Positions 37,501 to 48,385 of a stretch of DNA of 64,000 nucleotides are shown in pieces. The notes beneath the pieces were generated by a model. The model ran no database searches. It worked only from the letters and a program-made list of their open reading frames with translations, and was not told where the DNA came from. How positions within the stretch are numbered: position 1 is the stretch's first letter; each line of letters opens with the position of its first letter. This DNA comes from Pseudarthrobacter sp. MM222. Lineage in GTDB: Bacteria > Actinomycetota > Actinomycetes > Actinomycetales > Micrococcaceae. The DNA lies in assembly GCF_947090775.1 (NCBI RefSeq), contig NZ_OX352321.1, positions 2,232,001-2,296,000 of the forward strand, given 5' to 3'. The position numbers and the translations under genes are program-made.

Positions 37501-37533
37501 CACTAAGGCCGGGCAAACTGCCCGGCCTTAGTG
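37501..37533 (-). terminator. hairpin overlapping the erpA stop codon
   Basis: A 14-bp stem (CACTAAGGCCGGGC) with a 5-nt loop contains the erpA TAA in its right arm. No T-run follows on either side. Confidence 0.65.
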
Positions 37534-37917
37534 GAAGGAATCACCGCAGGCGCAGGAGCCGCCGGCGTTGGGATTGTCGATGGTGAACCCCTGCTTGGCG
37601 ATGGTGTCCTCGAAGTCGATGCTGGCCCCGCTGAGGTAGGGGACACTCATCTTGTCGACGACGACTTCAACGCCGTCGTAGTCGCGGACGGCATCTCCGT
37701 CGAGCAGCCGCTCGTCGAAGTAGAGCTGGTAGATCAGGCCGGAGCAACCGCCCGGCTGCACCGCAACGCGGAGCCGCAGGTCGGTGCGGCCCTCCTGCTC
37801 GAGCAGGCTGCGGACCTTGCCGGCGGCAACGTCGGTCAGCTTGACCTCGTGCGTGGCCAGCTCCTCGCCAGCAATAGCGGTGGTGTCGGCGCTGTTTTCA
37901 TTGGTTGTAGTGCTCAT
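37528..37917 (-). CDS. erpA: iron-sulfur cluster insertion protein (HesB/IscA/ErpA type)
   Basis: The 129-residue A-type carrier has the three cluster-binding cysteines in VQPGGCSGLIYQLYF and SCACGDSFH (C-x~60-C-x-C). It takes Fe-S clusters from the Suf scaffold and delivers them to apoproteins. It stands immediately upstream of the ctaCDF genes on the same strand, which is a frequent arrangement in actinobacteria; the hairpin separates it from them. Confidence 0.93.
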   Translation of the reverse strand: MSTTTNENSADTTAIAGEELATHEVKLTDVAAGKVRSLLEQEGRTDLRLRVAVQPGGCSGLIYQLYFDERLLDGDAVRDYDGVEVVVDKMSVPYLSGASIDFEDTIAKQGFTIDNPNAGGSCACGDSFH

Positions 37918-38089
37918 GGCCTACCTTCTTACGACGGTGGTGGCGGCTCCGCTGGCGCGGTGCCCGCCCCTACTTAAACGGTATGGGCTATAGCTACATG
38001 CTACGTCGATCAGCGGTGTAGCTCTAACTTCTGACGTAACCGTGCGAACCGGCTGGATGTTCCCCGGACGGCGGATGGAGCGCGGCCGG

Positions 38090-39520
38090 TCAGGCCAGTC
38101 CCTCTGCATTAAGGCGGGCCAGCAGGAAGGCTTCGGCGGTAATAGCATTCCGGAAGTCCTCCAGATGGAGCGATTCGTTGGCGCTGTGGGCGCGCGAATC
38201 GGGGTCCTCCACGCCGGTGACGAGGATCTGGACGTCCGGGTACAGTTCGGTCAGGTCGGCGATGAACGGAATGGAACCGCCGATCCCCATTTCCACCGCC
38301 GGGACGCCCCACGCCTCGCCGAGGGCCCACAAGGCGAGCCTCGCGGCCTTTGAGGAGGTGTCCGTCAGGAAGGAGCTGCCGCTCTCCCCCGGGGTGAACA
38401 CGACGTGGGCGCCAAAGGGTGCGTTGGCCTCGATGTGCTTCCGGACCGCGTCCATGGCCTCCGCCGGGTCCTGGCCGGGGGCGAGCCGCAGGCTGAACTT
38501 GGCGCGGGCCCGGGGCAGCAGTGTGTTCGAGGCGACGTCCACCGCTGGGGCGTCGAACCCGATGATGGACAGGGCGGGCTTGGTCCACATCCGCGAGGCG
38601 ATGCTTCCCGTGCCCGCGAGCCGCACGCCGTCGAGCACCGAGGCATCGGCACGGTATTCCGCCTCCGTCAGGTCCACCGTAGCGTTGTCGCGGCTGACCA
38701 GGCCGGCGATTGCGACGCTGCCGTCGGCGTCGTGGAGCGTCGCGATCAGGCGGGCAAGGAGGGTCGGGGCGTCCAGCACGGGGCCGCCAAACATACCGGA
38801 GTGCACGGCGTGGTCCAGGACCTTTACCTCGATGGTGCCGTCCACCAGTCCCCGCAGGCTGGTGGTGAGGGCCGGGACGCCGACTTTCCAGTTGCTAGAG
38901 TCCGCCACGACGATCACATCGGCGCGCAGCAGTTCCCGGTGGCTTTCGAGGAAGGACCTGAACGTCGGGGAGCCGGCTTCCTCCTCCCCCTCGAAGAAGA
39001 AGGTCACGCCCAGGCCCAGATCGTCGCCCAGCACCCGGGCCACGGCGGAGTATGCCGCGATATGCGCCAGTATGCCTGCCTTGTCGTCGGCGGCGCCGCG
39101 GCCGTACAGCCGGCCTTCGCGTTCGACGGCGGTGAACGGCTCGGTTTCCCACAGTGCCAGATCCCCGGTCGGCTGCACATCGTGATGCGCGTACAGCAGG
39201 ACGGTGGGCTTGCCTTCGGCGGCCGGGCGTCGGGCGACGACGGCAGGGCCGCCGGGGGTGCCGTCGGCCTTGTCGCAGCGCAGGATCCGGACGTCGTCGA
39301 ACCCGCTGGCCCGAACGAGTCCGGCGACGGCTTCGGCGCTGGCGTTCAGCGGGGCAGGGTCGAAGCTGGGCCACGCGATCCCCGGGATCGCAACGAGGTC
39401 CTTCAACTGGGTGATCGTGGCATCGAACGATTCGGCAACGGCCCGGCGGAGGGCGTAGGCGTCGATGTTCCCGACCTGTCCGGGAGCGGTTTGCGGGTTC
39501 GCCGCAGGGAATGAAGTCAT
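38090..39520 (-). CDS. M20 family dipeptidase
   Basis: The 476-residue metallopeptidase starts at ATG 39520 (MTSFPAANPQT); the longer frame upstream is antisense to the next gene. It has the dinuclear-zinc motifs of the M20 family: TVLLYAHHDVQP (metal His and catalytic Asp), GRGAADDKAG, and the catalytic Glu in FFEGEEEAGSP. The dimerisation lid domain follows. It probably hydrolyses dipeptides or N-acylated amino acids in the cytoplasm. TAGTGT lies 7 nt before the ATG. Confidence 0.93.
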   Translation of the reverse strand: MTSFPAANPQTAPGQVGNIDAYALRRAVAESFDATITQLKDLVAIPGIAWPSFDPAPLNASAEAVAGLVRASGFDDVRILRCDKADGTPGGPAVVARRPAAEGKPTVLLYAHHDVQPTGDLALWETEPFTAVEREGRLYGRGAADDKAGILAHIAAYSAVARVLGDDLGLGVTFFFEGEEEAGSPTFRSFLESHRELLRADVIVVADSSNWKVGVPALTTSLRGLVDGTIEVKVLDHAVHSGMFGGPVLDAPTLLARLIATLHDADGSVAIAGLVSRDNATVDLTEAEYRADASVLDGVRLAGTGSIASRMWTKPALSIIGFDAPAVDVASNTLLPRARAKFSLRLAPGQDPAEAMDAVRKHIEANAPFGAHVVFTPGESGSSFLTDTSSKAARLALWALGEAWGVPAVEMGIGGSIPFIADLTELYPDVQILVTGVEDPDSRAHSANESLHLEDFRNAITAEAFLLARLNAEGLA

Positions 39521-39527
39521 GGCGGAA

Positions 39528-39533
39528 ACACTA
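39528..39533 (-). promoter_or_regulatory. -10 element (TAGTGT) of the M20 peptidase
   Basis: On the minus strand TAGTGT, then TTCCGCC, then the ATG at 39520 (7 nt). No ribosome binding site is present. Confidence 0.35.
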
Positions 39534-39602
39534 CCCGTGTCCCGGATCACCACAAACAGCGCCAAGGCCGTCCTGACGGGGCCCGGGCCTGCCGCCGCGG
39601 GG

Positions 39603-39608
39603 TATTCT
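39603..39608 (+). promoter_or_regulatory. -10 element (TATTCT) of the DUF3043 gene, predicted leaderless
   Basis: TATTCT ends 6 nt before GTG 39615. An ATG at 39611 is in another frame and leads nowhere. Confidence 0.45.
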
Positions 39609-39614
39609 AGATGG

Positions 39615-40214
39615 GTGTTTGGACGAAAAAAGGAAGCGCCCTCGGCGCAGGAAATAGTTGACCAGCAGGCGGCCGCGGCTTCAGCCCGCGACGCCGCCAT
39701 GGGTAAGGGAGCGCCCACCCCCAAGCGCAGCGCGCAGGTGGCCGCACGCAAGCGGCCGCTCGTGCCGGAGGACCGCAAGGCTTCCAAGGCGGCCGAACGC
39801 GTGGCGATCCAGGACCAGCGGCTCAAGATGCGGCAGGCCATGGATACCGGGGACGAGCGGTTCCTGCCGTTCCGCGACAAGGGCCCGCAGAAGCGCTTCG
39901 CGCGGGATTACGTGGACGCCCGCTTCAGCCTCGGCGAGTTCCTCATGTTCGGTGCGCTGATCTTCGTTGTCGTCTCTCTCCTGGTGCCCGCCTCCAGTGA
40001 ACAGATGATTTACGTCCTGGGCGGTTTCTGGGTCATGTTCCTGGCGGTCTTCGTGGACGTCTTCATCCTTTCCCGGAAGCTCAAGAAGCGCCTCACCGAG
40101 AAGTTCGGCGACGTCGAACGCGGCACGGTCTGGTACGGCTCCATGCGCTCGCTGCAGTTCCGCCGCCTGCGCCTGCCCAAGCCGCAGGTCAAGCGCGGCG
40201 ACTACCCGGCCTGA
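39615..40214 (+). CDS. DUF3043 family membrane protein
   Basis: The 199-residue product starts at GTG 39615 (FGRKKEAPSAQEIVDQQAAA follows); upstream residues in the same frame are antisense to the M20 gene. A long basic cytoplasmic N-terminus (KRSAQVAARKRPLVPEDRKA) leads into two membrane helices (GEFLMFGALIFVVVSLLVPA and IYVLGGFWVMFLAVFVDVFI) and a basic tail. DUF3043 is conserved in actinobacteria, with unknown function. A strong terminator follows. Confidence 0.85.
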   Translation: MFGRKKEAPSAQEIVDQQAAAASARDAAMGKGAPTPKRSAQVAARKRPLVPEDRKASKAAERVAIQDQRLKMRQAMDTGDERFLPFRDKGPQKRFARDYVDARFSLGEFLMFGALIFVVVSLLVPASSEQMIYVLGGFWVMFLAVFVDVFILSRKLKKRLTEKFGDVERGTVWYGSMRSLQFRRLRLPKPQVKRGDYPA

Positions 40215-40225
40215 TTTTTCGTTCG

Positions 40226-40260
40226 AAAAAGCCCCGGCAGATCTCCTGCCGGGGCTTTTT
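40226..40260. terminator. intrinsic bidirectional terminator
   Basis: AAAAAGCCCCGGCAG pairs with CTGCCGGGGCTTTTT around a 5-nt loop. It serves the DUF3043 gene and the convergent pyrD. Confidence 0.9.
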
Positions 40261-40292
40261 CATGCCTAAACTTCCGGGGACACACCGCGCGG

Positions 40293-41366
40293 CTAGCGCC
40301 GGGACGGGTGTTTCGCGAGCAGCCGGTTGATCTGGGCGGCCCAGAAGGGACCTTCATACAGGAAGGCCGTGTAGCCCTGCACCAGCGTGGCCCCGGCGTC
40401 GAGCCGCTGCTGGACGTCCTGCGCCGTTTCGACGCCGCCGACGGAGACCAGGGTCAGCTCACCGCCGGTGGCCGCCTTGAGCCGGGCCAGCACTTCGAGT
40501 GAACGCTGCTTGAGGGGTGCTCCGGAGAGTCCGCCGGCTCCGCACGCCTCAACCTTTTCCGGGCCCGACGCCAGCCCGCCCCGGCCGATGGTCGTGTTGG
40601 TGGCGATGATGCCGTCCAGTTTCAGGTCCAGCGCCAGTCGCGCGACGTCGTCGATGTCCTCGTTGCTGAGGTCCGGCGCGATCTTCACGAGCAGCGGCAC
40701 GTGGCGGCCGGCCGCTTTGTCCGCTTCCTCGCCCACGGCGGTCAGCAAGGGACGCAGCGTCTGCACGTCCTGCAGCAGGCGGAGCCCGGGAGTGTTCGGC
40801 GAACTGACGTTGACCACAAGGTAGTCGGCGGCCGGGGCCAGGCTGCGCGCACTAACGAGGTAGTCTTCCACCGCCTCGTCCAGTTCCACGACCTTGCTCT
40901 TACCGATATTGACGCCGATCACCGGCCGGACCCCCGGGTGCCTGCGCTGCAGGGCGGCCCGGGCCGACTTCAGGCGGGGTGCGACCGTGGCGGCGCCGTC
41001 GTTGTTGAATCCCATCCGGTTGACGACGGCCCTGTCCTCGACGAGGCGGAAGAGCCTCGGAGCCGGGTTGCCCGGCTGCGCCTGGCCCGTGATGGTGCCG
41101 ACCTCCACATGGCCGAAGCCGAGCTCGGTGAGGGCCTCGATGCCGTGGCCTTCCTTGTCGAAGCCGGCTGCCAGCCCGAACGGGGAGGGAAAGGTCAGGC
41201 CGAACGCGTGCGTCTGGAGCGATGCCGCCGGCGCGGTGAACTTCTGCAGCACCCGTCCGGCGCCGCAGCTGTGGACCAGCCGAATGGCCCGAAACCCGAT
41301 TTTGTGGGCGCGTTCGGCGTCCATCCATGAGAAGGCCAGCCGGAAGAAAGTCGGATATACGCGCAT
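40293..41366 (-). CDS. pyrD: dihydroorotate dehydrogenase (quinone), class 2
   Basis: The 357-residue enzyme starts at ATG 41366 (MRVYPTFFRLAFSWMDAERA); upstream residues are basic filler. It oxidises dihydroorotate to orotate with FMN and menaquinone, the fourth step of pyrimidine synthesis. The N-terminal helical extension for membrane association is typical of class 2. FMN and substrate motifs are present: PFGLAAGFDKEGH, NRMGFNN, NVSSPNTPGLR (catalytic Ser) and TNTT..G..SG. Confidence 0.95.
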   Translation of the reverse strand: MRVYPTFFRLAFSWMDAERAHKIGFRAIRLVHSCGAGRVLQKFTAPAASLQTHAFGLTFPSPFGLAAGFDKEGHGIEALTELGFGHVEVGTITGQAQPGNPAPRLFRLVEDRAVVNRMGFNNDGAATVAPRLKSARAALQRRHPGVRPVIGVNIGKSKVVELDEAVEDYLVSARSLAPAADYLVVNVSSPNTPGLRLLQDVQTLRPLLTAVGEEADKAAGRHVPLLVKIAPDLSNEDIDDVARLALDLKLDGIIATNTTIGRGGLASGPEKVEACGAGGLSGAPLKQRSLEVLARLKAATGGELTLVSVGGVETAQDVQQRLDAGATLVQGYTAFLYEGPFWAAQINRLLAKHPSRR

Positions 41367-41482
41367 GGCTCTAGTTTTCCGGTTCCTGCGGCCCAGACCA
41401 AACCCGGCCCGCCGTGCTTCCCGGTATGACGCCGGCCGGCCCGGCCGGTAGCCGGGCACGCGGCGGCAGCGGTTCCGCGCGT

Positions 41483-41488
41483 TAGCAT
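41483..41488 (+). promoter_or_regulatory. -10 element (TAGCAT) of the hydrolase gene, predicted leaderless
   Basis: TAGCAT ends 6 nt before ATG 41495, without a ribosome binding site. Confidence 0.45.
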
Positions 41489-41494
41489 GATGCC

Positions 41495-42577
41495 ATGACC
41501 AGCGACAGCGCCGTTCCGGCCCGGGGAACGACGGAATGGCACGCCGACATCCTCGGAGCCGACTTCGAAGCCTGCGCCTTCCAGGCGAGGGATCCGGAAG
41601 GTGTTGCCCGCACCGCCACCCTGGTCCGGCACGTTCCCCGCGGTGCCGCAGGGTCCGGCCCCGAACTCCGTCCGGGGGACGCCCCTCCGGCTGATGAGGC
41701 CCTCCATGCGGCTCCTCCGCCCTTCCGGGCGGTGTTGTTCCTGCACGGCTGGAGCGACTACTTCTTCAATACGGAACTCGCGGAATTCTGGACCCGCAGC
41801 GGCTTCCACTTCTTCGCGCTTGACCTGCACAACCACGGCCGGAGCCTGCGGCCGGACACGCATGGCGGCTATGTCGCCGATCTGGCAGACTACGACGCCG
41901 AGATCACCGCGGCGATCGGCATCATTGGTTCGCTCCGCCAGGAGGGCACACCCCTGCCAGCGGTGACGCTGATGGGTCACTCCACCGGAGGCCTGGTTGC
42001 CGCGCTCTGGGCCAGCCGGCACCCCGGCGTTGCGTCGCAGCTGATCCTGAACAGCCCATGGCTGGAAATGCATGGCAGCCCAGCCGTCCGGCGGGCGGCC
42101 CGCACCCTTTTGGGCCCCCTGGCGCGGCTGCGGCCTGAGTCGGTGATCCGGCTGCCCGAGCGGGGGTTCTACTGGCGCAGCATCAGCAGCTCGGCCGAGG
42201 GTGAATGGACGCTCAACGACGAGTTCCGGCCCCCGCGGGCCTTTCCCGTCCGCGCGGGCTGGCTCAGCGCAGTGCTCGACGGCCAGGCCCGAGTGGCGCG
42301 TGGCCTGAACCTGGACGTCCCCGTCCTCGTCCTGATCTCGGGGGCCAGCGCCAACGGGATGGTCTGGAAGGAATCGATGCGGAGCACCGATGCCGTGCTG
42401 GATGTGAACATGATCGCCCTCCGGTCCCTGAGCCTGGGTCGTACCGTGACCCTGGAGCGGATCGACGGGGCGCTGCACGATGTGTTCCTGTCCGCCCCTC
42501 GGGTCCGCAAGGACGCCTACACCCGGCTGGCCCGTTGGATCCGGGCCTATGCCCTGGATGGCGGCGGTCCGCGATGA
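41495..42577 (+). CDS. alpha/beta hydrolase (serine lipase/esterase-like)
   Basis: The 360-residue protein has the alpha/beta hydrolase fold: an oxyanion region (AVLFLHGWSDYFFN), the DLHNHGRS strand typical of monoglyceride-lipase-like enzymes, the nucleophile elbow GHSTGG and a late His (GALHDVFLS). There is no signal peptide, so it is cytoplasmic. The substrate is probably a lipid ester. The gene is single and convergent with uppS. Confidence 0.88.
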   Translation: MTSDSAVPARGTTEWHADILGADFEACAFQARDPEGVARTATLVRHVPRGAAGSGPELRPGDAPPADEALHAAPPPFRAVLFLHGWSDYFFNTELAEFWTRSGFHFFALDLHNHGRSLRPDTHGGYVADLADYDAEITAAIGIIGSLRQEGTPLPAVTLMGHSTGGLVAALWASRHPGVASQLILNSPWLEMHGSPAVRRAARTLLGPLARLRPESVIRLPERGFYWRSISSSAEGEWTLNDEFRPPRAFPVRAGWLSAVLDGQARVARGLNLDVPVLVLISGASANGMVWKESMRSTDAVLDVNMIALRSLSLGRTVTLERIDGALHDVFLSAPRVRKDAYTRLARWIRAYALDGGGPR

Positions 42578-42617
42578 CCACGGTGGAGGTCCGGTCCGGC
42601 TGCGCCGGCCGGCCGTC

Positions 42618-43493
42618 CTAGATGCCCGGACCCCCCGAGACGGGGACAGCGGCGTCAACGGCACCGCCGTAACGGCGGTCCCGCTGGGCGTAGATTTCGA
42701 CTGCGTCCCACAGCGTGCGCCGGTCCACATCAGGCCAGAGCGTGTCCAGGAAGACGAATTCCGCGTACGCCGACTGCCAGAGCATGAAGTTGGACAGCCG
42801 CTGCTCACCGGAGCTGCGAAGGAACAGGTCCACGTCCGGCAGGTCGGGCTCATCAAGGTACTTCTGGATGGTCTTCTCGGTGATGGCTCCGGGGCGGAGT
42901 CGTCCGGCGGCCACCTCCTCGGCGATGGCGGACACGGCGTCGGCAATCTCGGCGCGGCCGCCGTAGTTAACGCACATATTCAACGTGCAGGTGCTGTTGC
43001 CGCGGGTATAGTCCTCGGCCTCTTCCAGTTCCCGGATGACCGAGCCCCAGAGCTTGGGGCGCCGGCCGGACCAGCGGATCCGTACACCCCAATCATCCAG
43101 CTGGTTCCGCTGCCGCCGCAGGACATCCTTGTTGAAGCCCATCAGGAACCGGACTTCCTCCGGGGAACGGCGCCAGTTTTCGGTGGAGAAGGCGTACACG
43201 CTGACGTGCTGGATCCCCAGCTCGATCGCCCCGGCCACCACGTCCAGCAGGGCGGGCTCCCCCGCCTTGTGGCCCTCGATCCGCGGGAGCCCCCGCTGGT
43301 TTGCCCAGCGGCCGTTGCCGTCCATCACGATCGCGACGTGCCGCGGAATGAATTCCGCCGGAATCGCGGGAGGCATCGCACCCGAGGGGTGCGGATACGG
43401 GCTCACGACGGGCTCGCTCCGTTGCCGCGCCCGGTTCTTCGTCATTCCCGGCTTCTTCTCCGGGTTCCTGCCAAGGTTTCTTCCCAAAGCCAC
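42618..43493 (-). CDS. uppS: isoprenyl (undecaprenyl) diphosphate synthase
   Basis: The 291-residue cis-prenyltransferase adds isopentenyl units to make the lipid carrier of peptidoglycan synthesis. Motifs are intact: [40 protein letters not shown], and [20 protein letters not shown]. The start is placed at GTG 43493, 2 nt after the recO stop, with GGAG upstream; an internal ATG at 43445 (MTKNRARQ) is an alternative. It is coupled to recO. Confidence 0.92.
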   Translation of the reverse strand: MALGRNLGRNPEKKPGMTKNRARQRSEPVVSPYPHPSGAMPPAIPAEFIPRHVAIVMDGNGRWANQRGLPRIEGHKAGEPALLDVVAGAIELGIQHVSVYAFSTENWRRSPEEVRFLMGFNKDVLRRQRNQLDDWGVRIRWSGRRPKLWGSVIRELEEAEDYTRGNSTCTLNMCVNYGGRAEIADAVSAIAEEVAAGRLRPGAITEKTIQKYLDEPDLPDVDLFLRSSGEQRLSNFMLWQSAYAEFVFLDTLWPDVDRRTLWDAVEIYAQRDRRYGGAVDAAVPVSGGPGI

Positions 43494-43495
43494 AG

Positions 43496-44251
43496 TTAAG
43501 TTCGCTCCACATGTTTGAGGGATTTCAGGACACGTTCCAGATGCCATTGCAGGTAGCTCGCCACCAGGCCGGCAGCCTCCCGGCGGTGCACGGACACCGA
43601 GGCGTCCGCCGTTGTCCAGTCCCCGGTCAACAGGGCACCGAGCAGCAGGACGGTCTCCGCGGCGGGCGCCGGGGAACCGGGCGGCCGGCAGTCGGCGCAG
43701 ACCATGCCGCCGAGCGGTGCGGAAAACGCGTTATGCGGTCCCGGAACGCCGCAACGCGCGCACGCGGTGAAGCTGGGCGCCCAGCCGCCGGTGGAGAGGG
43801 CGCGGAGCAGGTACGAATCGAGGATCAGTTCTGGGGTGTGGTCGCCGCGGCTCAAGGAGGCCAGGGCACCGACCAGCAGGTTGTACTGGGCGGTCCCGGC
43901 TTCGCCGTCGACGTCGGTTAGCTTTTCCGCCGTCTCCGTCATCGCGGCGGCCACCGTGTAGCGCCCGTAGTCCGCGGCGATATTGCTTCCATAGGCACCT
44001 TTGGCGACCGCCTGGGTCACGACGTCGAGGGTGCGCCCCGACACCAGTTGCAGGTCCGCCACCATAAACGGCTCAAGCCGCGCACCGAAGCGGCTGCTGG
44101 TGCGGCGGACCCCCTTGGCCACGGCCCGGACTTGGCCGTGGTGCTTGGTCAGCAGGGTGATGATGCGGTCCGCCTCGCCCAGTTTGTGGGTACGCAGCAC
44201 GACGGCGTCATCGCGGTAGGCGCGGGCTGCAAAGGAAGACGGTTGGGGCAC
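43496..44251 (-). CDS. recO: DNA repair protein RecO
   Basis: The 251-residue product begins at GTG 44251 ([20 protein letters not shown] follows). The N-terminal OB-fold ([39 protein letters not shown]) is followed by a helical domain and a Cys4 zinc finger (CARCGVPG and MVCADCR). RecO acts with RecF and RecR to load RecA at gaps. The recO-uppS pair next to leuA is a common actinobacterial arrangement. Confidence 0.93.
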   Translation of the reverse strand: MPQPSSFAARAYRDDAVVLRTHKLGEADRIITLLTKHHGQVRAVAKGVRRTSSRFGARLEPFMVADLQLVSGRTLDVVTQAVAKGAYGSNIAADYGRYTVAAAMTETAEKLTDVDGEAGTAQYNLLVGALASLSRGDHTPELILDSYLLRALSTGGWAPSFTACARCGVPGPHNAFSAPLGGMVCADCRPPGSPAPAAETVLLLGALLTGDWTTADASVSVHRREAAGLVASYLQWHLERVLKSLKHVERT

Positions 44252-44329
44252 GGTTAATCTTCGCACTGTCTCTCGGTAACCGCCGACTTTGCCAATGACT
44301 GTCTTTGGCCAGGGGCGGCATGCGGACAG

Positions 44330-44363
44330 CACTGCGCCGCCGGGGTGCTCCGGCGGCGCAGTG
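44330..44363 (-). terminator. intrinsic hairpin after leuA
   Basis: A 14-bp stem (CACTGCGCCGCCGG) with a 6-nt loop lies 9 nt past the leuA stop on the minus strand. Confidence 0.75.
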
Positions 44364-44371
44364 TGGAAAGC

Positions 44372-46251
<1,880 letters not shown>

Positions 46252-46363
46252 TTCACAGTAACACGCGTGCGTAAGATGAAGGAGCCAGACTTCCTACCGT
46301 CCACCATGCAGACCCCGTGCCGGTGCCAGCGCCGCGCCGGGCTGCCTCTTTCGAGGAGCATCC

Positions 46364-48316
46364 GTGCCAGTTTCGGGAATCGACCTGTCCACCATCGACG
46401 CCAGCACCCGCCCGCAGGACGACTTGTACCAGCACGTCAACGGGGCCTGGCTCAAGAGCACCGAGATCCCGGACGACCGTCCCCTGGAGGGGACCTTCAC
46501 GGCGTTGCGTGACGGTGCCGAACTCGCCGTCAAGGAGATCATCGAGGACGCCGCCGCGCGCGGCGGGGAAGCCACCGGTATCGAACGGAAAATCGGCGAG
46601 CTCTACAGCAGCTTCCTGGACGAGGCCGTGGTGGAGGCCAAGGGTGACGAACCGATACGGGCACGGCTGGCCGAAGTCTTTGCGACGGCGTCCGTTGCGG
46701 ACCTCATGGCGCTGGCCGGGCGGCTGTTCCGCGCCGACGTGGGGGGCCTTTTCTATATCTATCCCGCCCCTGACGCCGGAAACCCGGACCGGATCCTGCT
46801 GTACACCGGCCAGGGCGGGCTTGGCCTGCCGGATGAGTCCTACTACCGCGAGGAGAAGTTCGCCCCGGTGGTCGAGGCCTACCGCGGGCACGTGCAGAGC
46901 ATGTTCGGCCTTGCCGGCGTCCCCGATCCGGAGGCCGCCGCGGGCCGGGTGGTGGAACTGGAAACCGCGCTGGCGTCGCACCACTGGGACAACGTCACCC
47001 TGCGCAACCCGCAGAAGACCTACAACCTGAAGTCCGCCGAGGAGGCGGCGCAGCTCTTCCCGCTGCTGGACCACTGGTTCGACGCCGCCGGGATTGCTCC
47101 AGACAAGCGCGCCGAAGTCGTCGTGAGCACCCCGGACTTCTTCACCGGAGCGGCGTCCCTGCTGGACACGGTCCCGCTGGCCAGCTGGCAGGAATGGCTC
47201 GCCATGCGGGTGGTCAGCGCGGCCGCTCCGTACCTGTCGGCCGCGTTCGTGAACGCCAACTTCGCCTTTTACGGCACCACGCTCAGCGGCACGCCCCGCA
47301 ACAAGGACCGCTGGAAGCGCGGCGTTGCCGTCGTCGAGGCCGCGCTCGGTGAGGCCGTCGGCCAGATCTACGTGGCCCGGCACTTCCCGGAATCCCACAA
47401 GGCCCGCATGCAGTCGCTGGTCTCAAACCTGATCGAAGCGTACCGGGAGTCCATCACCGGGCTGGGCTGGATGGGCGAGGAAACCAAAAAGGAGGCGCTC
47501 AAGAAGCTCGACTCCTTCCGGGCCAAGATCGGCTACCCAGACAAGTGGATCGACTATTCCGCGGTGGAGATCGACCCGTCCGACCTGCTGGGCAACGTGG
47601 AGCGCGCCCACAGCGCCGACGTCGACCGGCACCTGGACGAGGTGGGCCAGCCCGTGGATCGCGAGAAATGGCTGATGACGCCGCAGACCGTCAACGCCTA
47701 CTACCACCCGCTGCTCAACGAGATTGTGTTCCCGGCGGCCATCCTGCAGCCACCGTTCTTCACCGCCGACGCAGACGACGCCGTCAACTACGGCGGGATC
47801 GGGGCGGTGATCGGCCATGAGATCGGCCACGGCTTCGACGACCAGGGCTCCCAGTACGACGGCAGCGGACTGCTGCGGAACTGGTGGACCGAGGACGACC
47901 GCACCGCGTTCGAGGCACTGACCACGAGGCTCGTGGCCCAGTTCGACGCGCTCTCCCCCAGCGCCGCCCCCGGACACCATGTCAACGGGAAGCTCACCCT
48001 GGGCGAGAACATCGGCGACCTGGGCGGCCTGACCATCGCGTACAAGGCGTACCTGATCAGCCTCGCCGGCGAGGAACCGGCCGTGCTGGACGGTTTCACC
48101 GGCGTCCAGCGGTTCTTCGCATCCTGGGCTGCGGGCTGGCGCCAGGTCATGCGGACCGAGGAAGCGGTCCGCCGCCTCGCCACGGACCCGCACTCCCCGA
48201 ACGAGTTCCGCACCAACCAGATCGCCAAGAACCTCGATGCATTCCACGACGGCTTCGGCGTGACCGGGCAGGACGGCATGTGGATGCCGCCGGCGGAGCG
48301 GGTCAGTATCTGGTAG
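46364..48316 (+). CDS. M13 family metallopeptidase (neprilysin-like)
   Basis: The 650-residue zinc peptidase has the M13 active site: HEIGHGFDDQGSQYDG (HExxH) with the third ligand Glu in LGENIGDLGGLTIAYKAY, and substrate-binding NAYYHPLLNEIVFPAAIL. It starts at GTG 46364. No signal peptide is visible, so it is probably cytoplasmic, a frequent situation for this family in actinobacteria; it would cut short peptides. It is divergent from leuA. Confidence 0.93.
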   Translation: MPVSGIDLSTIDASTRPQDDLYQHVNGAWLKSTEIPDDRPLEGTFTALRDGAELAVKEIIEDAAARGGEATGIERKIGELYSSFLDEAVVEAKGDEPIRARLAEVFATASVADLMALAGRLFRADVGGLFYIYPAPDAGNPDRILLYTGQGGLGLPDESYYREEKFAPVVEAYRGHVQSMFGLAGVPDPEAAAGRVVELETALASHHWDNVTLRNPQKTYNLKSAEEAAQLFPLLDHWFDAAGIAPDKRAEVVVSTPDFFTGAASLLDTVPLASWQEWLAMRVVSAAAPYLSAAFVNANFAFYGTTLSGTPRNKDRWKRGVAVVEAALGEAVGQIYVARHFPESHKARMQSLVSNLIEAYRESITGLGWMGEETKKEALKKLDSFRAKIGYPDKWIDYSAVEIDPSDLLGNVERAHSADVDRHLDEVGQPVDREKWLMTPQTVNAYYHPLLNEIVFPAAILQPPFFTADADDAVNYGGIGAVIGHEIGHGFDDQGSQYDGSGLLRNWWTEDDRTAFEALTTRLVAQFDALSPSAAPGHHVNGKLTLGENIGDLGGLTIAYKAYLISLAGEEPAVLDGFTGVQRFFASWAAGWRQVMRTEEAVRRLATDPHSPNEFRTNQIAKNLDAFHDGFGVTGQDGMWMPPAERVSIW

Positions 48317-48319
48317 GAA

Positions 48320-48360
48320 CCCGCCGCCGGCCCCGATCAGGTCGGCGGGCCGGCGGCGGG
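48320..48360. terminator. hairpin between M13 peptidase and LCP gene
   Basis: CCCGCCGCCGGCCC pairs with its complement (14 bp) across a 13-nt loop. It lies between two convergent genes. Confidence 0.7.
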
Positions 48361-48385
48361 CTCGATCAGGCCGATCAGCGCCTGG